From JBIICI01 sp044238935 (lineage in GTDB: Bacteria > Pseudomonadota > Alphaproteobacteria > Micavibrionales > Micavibrionaceae): 13,258 nt of DNA. Both the position numbers and the translations under genes were made by a program. Positions 1 through 6,970 of this stretch are shown in pieces. The stretch covers positions 1 to 13,258 of the forward strand of contig JBIICI010000029.1 of assembly GCA_044238935.1 (NCBI GenBank), written 5' to 3'. Numbering within the stretch: the stretch's first letter is position 1; each line of letters starts with the position of its first letter. The notes under the pieces were generated by a model that saw only the letters and a program-made list of their open reading frames with translations, was not told the DNA's origin and searched no databases.

Positions 1-50
1 GGCTTTATCCGCTCTAGCTGTGCTTCTGATAATAAAAATAAATCACTCAT
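1..50 (-). CDS. IS5-family transposase, N-terminal fragment (cut by window edge)
   Basis: Partial gene: only the first 16 codons plus two bases lie in the window, reading MSDLFLLSEAQLERIK. This matches the usual beginning of IS5-family DDE transposases (MSDLFWLSEAQ-type). The start is supported by a strong GAGGAGG ribosome binding site at 59-65. The outer end of the element should lie between this start and about position 91, because the neighbouring gene's reading frame stops at 92; I cannot fix the terminal inverted repeat without the other end. Family assignment rests on a very short N-terminus, so it is likely rather than certain. Whether the element is intact cannot be seen. Confidence 0.7.
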   Translation of the reverse strand, partial: MSDLFLLSEAQLERIK

Positions 51-91
51 GATGAATTCCTCCTCAACATAAGTGAATCACATATCAATTA

Positions 92-268
92 TCATGTAAA
101 TACATATTCAATAGGTTCTGAGCCTAGGTTATCCTTTTTAAAAGAAACAACCATGGCCTCAGGCACACCATTTTTTCCATTTGCGGCGTTAAAAATTTTA
201 TCAAATTTTGTTTCATCTAAATACCCACGAACTTTAAATATTCGCCGTACAACGTGGAGTGATCGGAT
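92..268 (-). pseudogene. Out-of-frame C-terminal continuation of the 234-593 gene
   Basis: On the minus strand, the frame one base over from the upstream gene is open for 58 codons from 268 to a TGA at 92-94. Its residues are mixed and protein-like (for example VRGYLDETKFDKIFNAANG) and end in EPIEYVFT. There is no ATG with a ribosome binding site at its beginning, so it is unlikely to be a separate gene. Skipping one base somewhere between 268 and 236 would join it to the upstream frame. This could be a mutation, a sequencing error or, less likely, programmed +1 frameshifting; I see no classic slippery or UCC-UGA site. Confidence 0.45.
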
Positions 269-593
269 CTAATACAGAACCAAAACGCAATAAATCTTCA
301 GAGTTTGCAACAACGCGCACATCATCTACTTTAACAACAGTCCCTAAGTCAGGATTTCCAACTTGCTGAACGCTCCTATCAATATTTCGCCCTGCTTCTG
401 GAGTCACAGATGCAAAACCATCTGACAGATTTGCAGCACCAGTAAAAATAATACCCAGTACACCTACGGCAGCACCTACTGTAATCCGAGGATGGTTTTT
501 GGCATTTGTTTGCACAAACTGACCTACATTATGACATGCGCCTTCTAAAACCTTATAAAATTCATGATTTTGTATTGCTTGATAATTAAGCAT
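234..593 (-). CDS. Hypothetical small membrane-anchored protein, probably frameshifted near its 3' end
   Basis: Not recognised. The 119-residue frame starts at an ATG preceded by AAGGAG with 9 bp spacing. A Gly/Ala/Val-rich hydrophobic stretch at about residues 37-57 could be one membrane helix. The region before it is polar with two Cys/His positions (C20, H21), and the region after it is soluble and charged. The reading ends in an atypical tail (ITPRCTANI) while a neighbouring frame is open from 268 to 92 with a plausible protein composition. I therefore infer that this is the first part of a protein of about 166 residues. It stands alone between the ilvE terminator and an IS5-type element, which suggests an accessory gene. 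Confidence 0.5.
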   Translation of the reverse strand: MLNYQAIQNHEFYKVLEGACHNVGQFVQTNAKNHPRITVGAAVGVLGIIFTGAANLSDGFASVTPEAGRNIDRSVQQVGNPDLGTVVKVDDVRVVANSEDLLRFGSVLDPITPRCTANI

Positions 594-672
594 TTTATAC
601 CGCTCCTTGTTTGAATAAATATTTTATTTCAATATCCATAATTCAAGAAAAACAAAAAGTTAATAAAATTAT

Positions 673-709
673 AAAAAAAAGCAAGCCTTTTTCAAACTTG
701 CTTTTTTTT
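673..709 (-). terminator. Rho-independent terminator, works in both directions
   Basis: A perfect 13-bp inverted repeat (673-685 with 697-709) encloses an 11-base loop. The arms are an A-tract plus GCAAG and its complement CTTGC plus a T-tract, so a U-run follows the hairpin on either strand. It lies 48 bp past the ilvE stop codon and upstream of the small gene beginning at 593, so its main job is probably to end ilvE transcription. Confidence 0.85.
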
Positions 710-756
710 CATCTATTCTATGGCATTGTCGCCATTTATGAGAGGGGGGGTAAGGT

Positions 757-1647
757 TTAAGACGGCGATTTTACGGCGTCTTTATACGCGGCCTGTATGC
801 GCTGTGTGACATCACCAATGCTAAAATGCGTGCCATCAATTTGCCCCACGGGGGTGATTTCGGCGGCTGTGCCTGTTAGGAAGATTTCATCGGCCTGTAA
901 TAATGCATCAGGTTGAATATGACAGATTTCGACCTCAATTCCTAAACCGCGTGCTAAGTCAATCACCGTTTGGCGCGTGATGCCGTTTAAAAAGCAATCG
1001 GGAATCGGGGTTTTGATTTTGCCGTCTTTGATCATAAATAAATTTGCCGCCGTGGCTTCGGCGACATAGCCGCGGTAATCCAGCATCAGCGCATCATCAT
1101 ACCCTGCCGCATCGGCCGCATGTTTTGCCATAGTGTTTAGGGCATACAGCGCCGCCGCCTTGCTCTCAGTTGGGGCGGTCAAAGGATCAGGGCGTTTATA
1201 TTTTGAGGTCTGAAGAGCAACGCCCTTTCCTGCCCCTGCCTTGGGGGTGAAATATGTGCCCCATTCCCATGCGGCAATTGCCAAATGCGTGCTGATCCCC
1301 TTGGCGGATAAGCCCATATTTTCCGTCCCACGCCATGCCACGGGGCGAATATAGGCGTTTGTGAGATTGTTTTTTGTCAACACATCTTTGGTGGCTTGGT
1401 TGATTTCATCGGCGGTAAAGGGGATATGCATATCCAGAATTTGTGCGGATTTAATCAAGCGATCTGTATGCGCCTGTAATTTAAAAATCAAGCCATCATA
1501 AACGCGTAAGCCCTCAAACACTGATCCCGCATAATGCAGCCCGTGCGATAAAACATGGATCTTGGCATCACGCCACGGCACCATCTGCCCATCCATCCAA
1601 ATAAAACCATCACGTTGATCAAAGGGGGTTACGCCTGCGATTGCCAT
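757..1647 (-). CDS. ilvE: Branched-chain amino acid aminotransferase
   Basis: PLP-dependent fold type IV aminotransferase that interconverts Leu, Ile and Val with their 2-oxo acids, using glutamate/2-oxoglutarate, in the cytoplasm. Family motifs are in order: the N-terminal GLHYAGSVFEGLRVYDG region, the Schiff-base lysine in ESKAAALYALN (K163 from the start chosen here), the GYVAEATAANLF phosphate/cofactor region containing E197, NGITRQTVIDLA, and the near C-terminal GTAAEITPV motif. Length is 296 residues, normal for group I BCATs. I start at the ATG at 1647 because AAGAAAGG sits 8 bp before it; an upstream in-frame ATG at 1683 would add 12 residues unlike the family. It is divergent from the two-component system and followed by the terminator at 673-709. 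D-amino acid aminotransferase and aminodeoxychorismate lyase share the fold, but the C-terminal motifs fit IlvE much better. Confidence 0.95.
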   Translation of the reverse strand: MAIAGVTPFDQRDGFIWMDGQMVPWRDAKIHVLSHGLHYAGSVFEGLRVYDGLIFKLQAHTDRLIKSAQILDMHIPFTADEINQATKDVLTKNNLTNAYIRPVAWRGTENMGLSAKGISTHLAIAAWEWGTYFTPKAGAGKGVALQTSKYKRPDPLTAPTESKAAALYALNTMAKHAADAAGYDDALMLDYRGYVAEATAANLFMIKDGKIKTPIPDCFLNGITRQTVIDLARGLGIEVEICHIQPDALLQADEIFLTGTAAEITPVGQIDGTHFSIGDVTQRIQAAYKDAVKSPS

Positions 1648-1678
1648 ATCAAAACCTTTCTTGTGTTTATTTCTAAAA

Positions 1679-1706
1679 AGCATACACGGATTTTTTGGGA
1701 TGTGTA
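1679..1706 (-). promoter_or_regulatory. Possible ilvE promoter
   Basis: Reading the minus strand, TACACA (1706-1701) and TATGCT (1684-1679) are separated by 16 bp, each matching four of six sigma70-type consensus positions. Transcription would begin near 1672, giving a leader of about 25 bases that contains the ribosome binding site. It is a modest match and partly overlaps the divergent promoter region, so the call is tentative. Confidence 0.3.
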
Positions 1707-1714
1707 AATGGGTA

Positions 1715-1743
1715 TTTTCATCATGTCTTATCTAACGTATAGT
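1715..1743 (+). promoter_or_regulatory. Promoter of the response regulator-kinase-cobT unit
   Basis: TTTTCA (1715-1720, 4 of 6 consensus positions) and TATAGT (1738-1743, 5 of 6) are separated by exactly 17 bp. The usual start 7 bases past the -10 box is position 1750, which is the A of the ATG preferred for the response regulator. That would make the mRNA leaderless, which agrees with the absence of a Shine-Dalgarno sequence there. Confidence 0.5.
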
Positions 1744-1749
1744 AACGAT

Positions 1750-2445
1750 ATGACCCACACAATTTTAATCATTGATGATGACACAGGAATCCAAGATTTA
1801 ATCAGCCGGTTCTTAGATCAGCATGGCTATGTCACGATTTCTGCCCTGAATGGGGATATGGCGGATGATTTTTTGCGCTTGGCACATATTGATTTGATTT
1901 TATGTGATGTGATGATGCCGCGCCGTAATGGGTTTGAATGGCTGGATGATTTTCGGAAAATCAATAAAACCATTCCTGTCATTATGTTGACCGCGATGGG
2001 GGATGTTGAAAATCGGATTAAGGGGCTATCCTCAGGGGCAGATGATTATATCCCAAAACCGTTTGATCCCCGTGAGCTGTTATTACGCATGGAATTAATT
2101 TTAAAACGCATCCCTGCCCCACAGCAGAATCAGATTTATTATAGTGAACCGCTCTATATTGATCTTTTAAAACAAAGCCTGTCTTTATCACAAGACATGC
2201 AAAATCCCTGTGCCTTATCGGAATCGGAAACCCAAATTTTAAAAACACTCATTGACCAAAGCGGTCAAGCTGTCACCCGTGAGCAGCTTTGTTATGCTTT
2301 GGGGGATCACATCAGTATTCGCGCCGTTGATGTGGCGATTACGCGACTGCGACGCAAAATGAATGATTATTTCCAAGCGGATCTAACGATAATCCATACC
2401 CTAAGGGGGCAAGGCTATAAAATCTATGCGGAGCAGATAGAATGA
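1750..2445 (+). CDS. OmpR-family DNA-binding response regulator
   Basis: Two-domain transcription factor of 231 residues from the preferred start. The receiver domain (about 1-120) has the acidic pocket D9-D11, phospho-acceptor D53 in LCDVMMP, switch T81 in MLTAMG and K103 in YIPKPF. The C-terminal part (about 130-230) is a winged-helix effector domain with the typical ALSESETQIL, VDVAITRLRRKM and IHTLRGQGYKI stretches. An upstream in-frame ATG at 1708 would add 14 residues before the first beta strand and overlap the promoter boxes. I prefer 1750 because the receiver begins right there and because of the promoter position. It overlaps the kinase gene by 4 bp, so the two are very likely a cognate pair. 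Targets are unknown. Confidence 0.93.
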   Translation: MTHTILIIDDDTGIQDLISRFLDQHGYVTISALNGDMADDFLRLAHIDLILCDVMMPRRNGFEWLDDFRKINKTIPVIMLTAMGDVENRIKGLSSGADDYIPKPFDPRELLLRMELILKRIPAPQQNQIYYSEPLYIDLLKQSLSLSQDMQNPCALSESETQILKTLIDQSGQAVTREQLCYALGDHISIRAVDVAITRLRRKMNDYFQADLTIIHTLRGQGYKIYAEQIE

Positions 2446-3731
2446 TGACGCTTTTCCCCAACAGCCTGTTTGCACGGTCATTATTAATTATCGCTGTGCC
2501 TGTTATTTTATTACAGATTATTTTAACCATCGTCTTTTTTGATCGCCACTGGACACGAGTCACAGGGCGATTATCCTATGCCGTGACAGGAGAACTGCAT
2601 TTGGCAGCATCCTTATTAGAAAAAGATCCCGCATTTGATTTATCAAAATTTGATTCCACCTTACAAATTCAAATCGTCCCCCGCAAAAATTTGTTATTTG
2701 TGGCAAAGAACAAAGGCTATGACAGCCGCATCTTAGGATCATTATCAAAAGAATTAAATCAATATTTTCCACTGCAATACCGCCTTTATCCCCTGCATGG
2801 ATCATGGGTTGAGGGTGAATTTAAAACAAATGATGGGCAAATTTACAGCTTTAAAATCCCCATGCGCCGCCTCTATACCTCGTCTTCCTATATCTTTATT
2901 TTATGGATGATTGGGATGTCTTTTGTGCTGTTTAGCATCGCGATTATTTTTATGCGCAACCAAATTCGCCCGATTAAGAAACTGGCGCAAGTGGCAGATC
3001 AAATCGGAATGGGGCGCGATATTCCTTCCAATTTCAAAGTCCAAGGGGCGCGTGAAATTCGCGCGGCGGCAACTGCCCTGTTAAGCATGCGCGACCGCAT
3101 CACGCGCCAAATCGAACAACGCACGTTGATGTTAGCAGGCATATCCCATGATTTACATACCCCCCTCACGCGTATGAAATTACAGCTGGCACTGATGCCG
3201 CAAAATCCCGATACAGATAATCTGAACCAAGATATTCGTTTAATGGAACAAATGATTCACAGCTATTTGGACTTTGTTAAAAATGATGATTTTGAAACGG
3301 AACAGATTATCAATTTATATGATTTAATTGATCTCAGCCTAACCCATTCCAATTGGGATTTACGACATGTTCAGATCAATATTGATACGGCGCTTCAAAT
3401 CTTTGTACGCCCTATCTCTTTTGGGCGCGCTCTATCCAATATTATTGGCAATGCACATCAATATGCAGCGCATTTATGGATCAGCAGCATAAAAACGGAT
3501 GATCTATTACAAATTTTCTTTGATGATGATGGCAGCGGCGTTGCACCCGAACATTACGAAGACGTCTTTAAGCCCTTTTTTAAAATCGATAAATCCAGAT
3601 CGCATCACAAAAGCAGCGTTGGGCTGGGGTTGTCTATCACGCGCGACATTATCAACCGCCATGGCGGTCAGATCACCCTTGACCATAGCCCACAAGGGGG
3701 ATTAAGAGTTATAATCTCCCTCCCCTTATAA
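2442..3731 (+). CDS. EnvZ-like sensor histidine kinase
   Basis: Membrane-bound histidine kinase of 429 residues that should phosphorylate the response regulator encoded just upstream (ATGA overlap at 2442-2445). A first transmembrane helix lies at about 11-33, a periplasmic sensor region at about 34-147 and a second helix at about 149-171. These are followed by a HAMP linker beginning NQIRPIKKLAQVADQIGMG. The dimerisation domain carries the phospho-acceptor H236 in GISHDLHTPLTRMKL. The ATPase domain has the N box (N337 in NIIGNAHQY), G1 box DDDGSGV (361-367) and G2 box GLGLSITRDI (394-403). All catalytic motifs are intact. The stimulus is not predictable from the sensor region. Organisation matches EnvZ/OmpR-type systems, but I would not assign osmoregulation. 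Confidence 0.93.
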   Translation: MMTLFPNSLFARSLLIIAVPVILLQIILTIVFFDRHWTRVTGRLSYAVTGELHLAASLLEKDPAFDLSKFDSTLQIQIVPRKNLLFVAKNKGYDSRILGSLSKELNQYFPLQYRLYPLHGSWVEGEFKTNDGQIYSFKIPMRRLYTSSSYIFILWMIGMSFVLFSIAIIFMRNQIRPIKKLAQVADQIGMGRDIPSNFKVQGAREIRAAATALLSMRDRITRQIEQRTLMLAGISHDLHTPLTRMKLQLALMPQNPDTDNLNQDIRLMEQMIHSYLDFVKNDDFETEQIINLYDLIDLSLTHSNWDLRHVQINIDTALQIFVRPISFGRALSNIIGNAHQYAAHLWISSIKTDDLLQIFFDDDGSGVAPEHYEDVFKPFFKIDKSRSHHKSSVGLGLSITRDIINRHGGQITLDHSPQGGLRVIISLPL

Positions 3732-3742
3732 TAGACAAAAAC

Positions 3743-5479
3743 ATGCAAAACCAAGAATCTGCCCTTTTAAAAGCCCTGAGCTATAATGCCAAATTAAATA
3801 TTGAGATCACAGACCAACTCTCTTTATCCAAGCTGCATTTACCGCCCTTTATTGCCCTCAGACAGGAAATACCCCATCGCGGCTTTACAGATATTCAATC
3901 GGCCTTTTATCGCTATCACAACATAAAAGCACAAAATGATATTTTATCCACAAGCGACAAAGCCTATCACGATTTATTATTGGGAATGGAAATGGCGCGT
4001 TGTTTATGTGTGATGATGCGTGATTTAAACGGGACAATGGCGAATATCCAAACAATATTCAATCATAATCACACCGATTTACCCGTTTATTGGATTTACG
4101 CCTTACAAGGTTTGGAATGGCTGCGACCTGATTGCCTAGGAAAAACCGACATCCCCTTAGAGCACCAACTGCCTATCAGCCTTGAATGTTTAGGATTGTT
4201 GCACCAAAACCTTGATCATCAAACAGAATTTGCCCGCATTTTATTGCAATATTTCAAAACAATCCAGCACCAAAAACAAACTGAAACACAGGCATTGCCC
4301 AAAGATTCAGACATAAAGGACTCCGAAACCACCCAAAGCACAGATGATTCAGACCAAGCCATTGAATCTGAACCCCAAGATTCCAGCGATGATCCTAATC
4401 ATGCCCCTGCGCCCTCTTATCCCGAAAATCAGCAAGCCGAAACCCTCACCCCGCAAGACAGCAACAACAATCATGATCAGAACGGGCAGGATGATCAACG
4501 GCATTTTCGCCTCGCGCAAGAGGGAGAAAACCCAAAACATTTTTTAAAAATAAAATCTGCCTATACAATTTACACAACGCAATTTGACGAAGTCATTACC
4601 CCCACAGATATTGTTGATAAACAAGAACTTAGAAAGCTCCATGAAATTTTAGAAAAAGAAACGCAATATTTAAAACCCATCATCACCCGTCTTGCGGCAC
4701 GTTTACAGCGACGGATGATGGCGGCGCAAAATCAAAGCTGGGCATTTGAACAAGAGGAAGGCATGCTGGATAGTGCCCGATTATCACAATTAATCACCCA
4801 TCCATTTTCCAGATCCATCTATAAAACCGAAAAGAAAATCCCGTTTCGCGATACAATCGTTTGTTTTTTAATTGATAATTCGGGATCAATGCGCGGCAAA
4901 CCCATTCAAACGGCCGCCTTATGCGCGGATATTTTAACAACCACATTGGAACGCTGCCAAATTGAAACCGAAATTTTAGGCTTCACCACCAAAGCATGGA
5001 AAGGTGGCGAAGCACGCAAATTATGGTTAGAAAACGGACAACCCAAAAATCCGGGGCGATTAAATGCGCTGCGCCATATTATCTATAAACGCGCCAGCAT
5101 GCCATGGCGCAAACAACGCCATCATTTGGGATTAATGCTAAAAGAGGGATTATTAAAAGAAAACATCGATGGTGAAGCCTTATCTTGGGCATATAACCGC
5201 CTTAATAAACGTCCTGAATCTCGTAAAATCTTAATTGTGATTTCAGATGGCGCGCCGATTGATGACGCCACCCATACCCACAACACCCCAACCTATTTGG
5301 AAAAAGATTTAAAATCCGTTATTTATGAAATCGAAAAAACGCGTCATATTGAGCTATCTGCCATTGGGATCGGTCATGATGTCCGTCAATATTATAAAAA
5401 TGCTATTCGGATTGATCACGCCGATGATCTGGGGAAAGCGATTATGGATCGCATGGATCAACTCTTTATCCGTCGATAG
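3743..5479 (+). CDS. cobT: CobT-type cobaltochelatase subunit (vWA domain)
   Basis: 578 residues resembling CobT, the subunit that with the AAA+ protein CobS and the large subunit CobN inserts cobalt into hydrogenobyrinate a,c-diamide in aerobic cobalamin synthesis. The N-terminal helical domain (about 1-175) includes QSAFYRYHN. A low-complexity acidic, Gln/Ser/Asn-rich linker spans about 176-255. A basic helical section (about 300-330) precedes a von Willebrand A domain (about 368-578). The MIDAS metal site is visible: D378-x-S380-x-S382 in LIDNSGSMRG, T415/T416 in GFTTKAW, and D502 in ISDGAP. It follows the kinase stop by 11 bp and probably shares its transcript. Neither cobS nor cobN is in the window, which is unusual because cobS normally adjoins cobT. 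This is unrelated to the phosphoribosyltransferase also called CobT in enterics. Family is confident; a cobalamin role is less certain. Confidence 0.85.
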   Translation: MQNQESALLKALSYNAKLNIEITDQLSLSKLHLPPFIALRQEIPHRGFTDIQSAFYRYHNIKAQNDILSTSDKAYHDLLLGMEMARCLCVMMRDLNGTMANIQTIFNHNHTDLPVYWIYALQGLEWLRPDCLGKTDIPLEHQLPISLECLGLLHQNLDHQTEFARILLQYFKTIQHQKQTETQALPKDSDIKDSETTQSTDDSDQAIESEPQDSSDDPNHAPAPSYPENQQAETLTPQDSNNNHDQNGQDDQRHFRLAQEGENPKHFLKIKSAYTIYTTQFDEVITPTDIVDKQELRKLHEILEKETQYLKPIITRLAARLQRRMMAAQNQSWAFEQEEGMLDSARLSQLITHPFSRSIYKTEKKIPFRDTIVCFLIDNSGSMRGKPIQTAALCADILTTTLERCQIETEILGFTTKAWKGGEARKLWLENGQPKNPGRLNALRHIIYKRASMPWRKQRHHLGLMLKEGLLKENIDGEALSWAYNRLNKRPESRKILIVISDGAPIDDATHTHNTPTYLEKDLKSVIYEIEKTRHIELSAIGIGHDVRQYYKNAIRIDHADDLGKAIMDRMDQLFIRR

Positions 5480-6368
5480 ATTGCGGATCAGGATCTTTGA
5501 GCCGCACCAACAACACGCCGGCAATCACAATCAACACACAGCCCAACACCATCCACAAATCCACCTTATCACCAAATAAAACATATCCAAATAAAATGCC
5601 CCAAATAATTTGCGAATAATGCGTGGGCGCAATGGTTGATATTTTACCGTGCGCAAAGGCATAACTGACCAGCACCATGCCTAAAAAACAAAAACAGGCA
5701 TTGATAAAAATAAGCCCAAGATGTGAAAGGCTGATGGGTTCAATATGTTGTATTGCAAAAGGAAAGCTCCCCAGTGCGACCAATATAAAAGGGAAAATAG
5801 AAAAAGATAAAGGCGATTCAATATAATCATGTTTTTCTTGGTTTTTATGAATAATTCCATTTAAAATCCCAACAATCGCAAACGTGACCGCGCAAATAAA
5901 TGCATAGAAAACCCCCATATTAAGCGGAATCGTCGTTGGGCGTAAGACAATCAAAGCCCCCAAAAATCCCATTAAGATAACGCCAACCTTGATGATTGAC
6001 ACTCTTTGCCCCAATAAAGGAATGGCTAAAAAAGAGCTGATAAAAGGGGCTGTAAATAAAATCGCATAGGCCGTTGTAAGCGGTAAATGATTAAATGCCA
6101 AAACAGCGGTAATAATTTGGCAAAAAGAAATGCTGGCTCTGATCATATGCAACTTTAATTGTGGCGTTTTGAAAACACGCTTTAATCCACCAAAAAACGG
6201 GCTTAAGAAACATTGCAAACACACACAAAGCAAGGCATTCAAAAAAAGTAAACTGACAATATCATGCGATTGCAACAGATATTTCACCATGGCATCACCG
6301 CATGAAAATATAAAAAAACCAATCAACGCAAAAATGATGACTTGTTTTTGATTATTAAATTTTTCCAT
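5466..6368 (-). CDS. DMT-superfamily (EamA) inner-membrane transporter
   Basis: Predicted polytopic membrane protein of 300 residues with about ten hydrophobic helices arranged as two EamA repeats (roughly 10-140 and 150-290), the normal length and layout for bacterial drug/metabolite transporters. The first repeat includes FFIFSCGDAMVKYLL and PLTTAYAILFTAPF; the second has the matching APTHYSQIIWGILFGYVLFGD stretch. I start at 6368 because an AAAAAGGAA site lies 7 bp upstream; a longer in-frame start at 6401 would include that site. Substrate is unknown; relatives export amino acids, nucleosides or other small metabolites. The gene converges on cobT with a 14-bp overlap of the two 3' ends, so neither has room for its own terminator. 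Confidence 0.88.
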   Translation of the reverse strand: MEKFNNQKQVIIFALIGFFIFSCGDAMVKYLLQSHDIVSLLFLNALLCVCLQCFLSPFFGGLKRVFKTPQLKLHMIRASISFCQIITAVLAFNHLPLTTAYAILFTAPFISSFLAIPLLGQRVSIIKVGVILMGFLGALIVLRPTTIPLNMGVFYAFICAVTFAIVGILNGIIHKNQEKHDYIESPLSFSIFPFILVALGSFPFAIQHIEPISLSHLGLIFINACFCFLGMVLVSYAFAHGKISTIAPTHYSQIIWGILFGYVLFGDKVDLWMVLGCVLIVIAGVLLVRLKDPDPQSIDG

Positions 6369-6387
6369 TGGCAATTCCTTTTTTTTT

Positions 6388-6393
6388 ATTATA
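6388..6393 (-). promoter_or_regulatory. Possible -10 box for the DMT transporter gene
   Basis: On the minus strand this is a perfect TATAAT, about 20 bp before the transporter start codon. No good -35 hexamer stands 16-18 bp away, so the promoter call rests on the -10 box alone in an AT-rich stretch. Confidence 0.3.
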
Positions 6394-6448
6394 AGGTGCA
6401 TATATAAGCAGCATTATTATTTACAAAGCCACGAATTACACTATTTCT

Positions 6449-6952
6449 ATGACAAAAGATACAAAAAAAACGGATTTCTTACGATATGATCGCATGGTTG
6501 AAAGTGCCCTAAGGGATGTTGTTCGCCAAGCCGTCCAAGATGTGATTGACAACAACCAATCCATGCCGGGGGAGCATCATTTTTATATCACATTCCGCAC
6601 AGATCATGCAGGGATTCAAATCCCCAATTATCTAAAAGAACGTTACCCCAATGAAATGACCATCGTTTTACAATTCCAGTTTGAAGGACTGAAAATTGAT
6701 AAAAACGCGCTATACGTTAATTTATCATTTAACAACGTTCCAGAAAACCTCATTATCCCTCTGAAGGCCATCACAATTTTTGCTGATCCTTCGGTCAATT
6801 TTGTTTTACAATTCCAGCCGATTAGCGATGATCACGGTGATGATGATAAAACCCCAGATCCAGAACCAAAAGGCAAAAAAACAACGGATACAGATAGCAC
6901 GGACAACAGTGCCAACAAAGTCATATCCTTGGATCAATTCCGTAAAAAATAA
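6449..6952 (+). CDS. sspB: SspB, ClpXP specificity-enhancing adaptor (alphaproteobacterial type)
   Basis: Adaptor of 167 residues that binds ssrA-tagged and other substrates and hands them to the ClpXP protease. The folded substrate-binding domain (about 10-125) begins LRYDRMVESALRDVVRQ and includes HFYITFRTDHAGIQIP, YPNEMTIVLQF and the late PLKAITIFADPSVNFVLQF stretch. A flexible acidic and Lys/Thr-rich linker (about 128-155) leads to the C-terminal ISLDQFRKK, the short peptide that docks on the ClpX N-domain. This domain-linker-tail layout is the alphaproteobacterial form of SspB. There is no Shine-Dalgarno before the ATG. A weak -10-like TACACT at 6437-6442 would put the transcript start at the ATG itself. 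The hydrolase gene follows 18 bp later on the same strand. Confidence 0.93.
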   Translation: MTKDTKKTDFLRYDRMVESALRDVVRQAVQDVIDNNQSMPGEHHFYITFRTDHAGIQIPNYLKERYPNEMTIVLQFQFEGLKIDKNALYVNLSFNNVPENLIIPLKAITIFADPSVNFVLQFQPISDDHGDDDKTPDPEPKGKKTTDTDSTDNSANKVISLDQFRKK

Positions 6953-6970
6953 AATAGCGTCATTTTCTGT

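Noticed and set aside
118..130. CCTAGG palindrome taken as the IS5 target site and left end of the element
   Set aside because: The out-of-frame coding tail reads straight through it to a stop at 92, so the element boundary more likely lies nearer the transposase start, between 51 and 91.
3507..3695. Minus-strand open frame inside the kinase gene
   Set aside because: It lies opposite the conserved ATPase domain and has no start signals; it is a shadow of the real gene.
4344..4547. Open frames on both strands in the acidic linker of cobT
   Set aside because: They follow from the low-complexity, repeat-like codon composition of the linker; neither has a ribosome binding site or a protein-like sequence.
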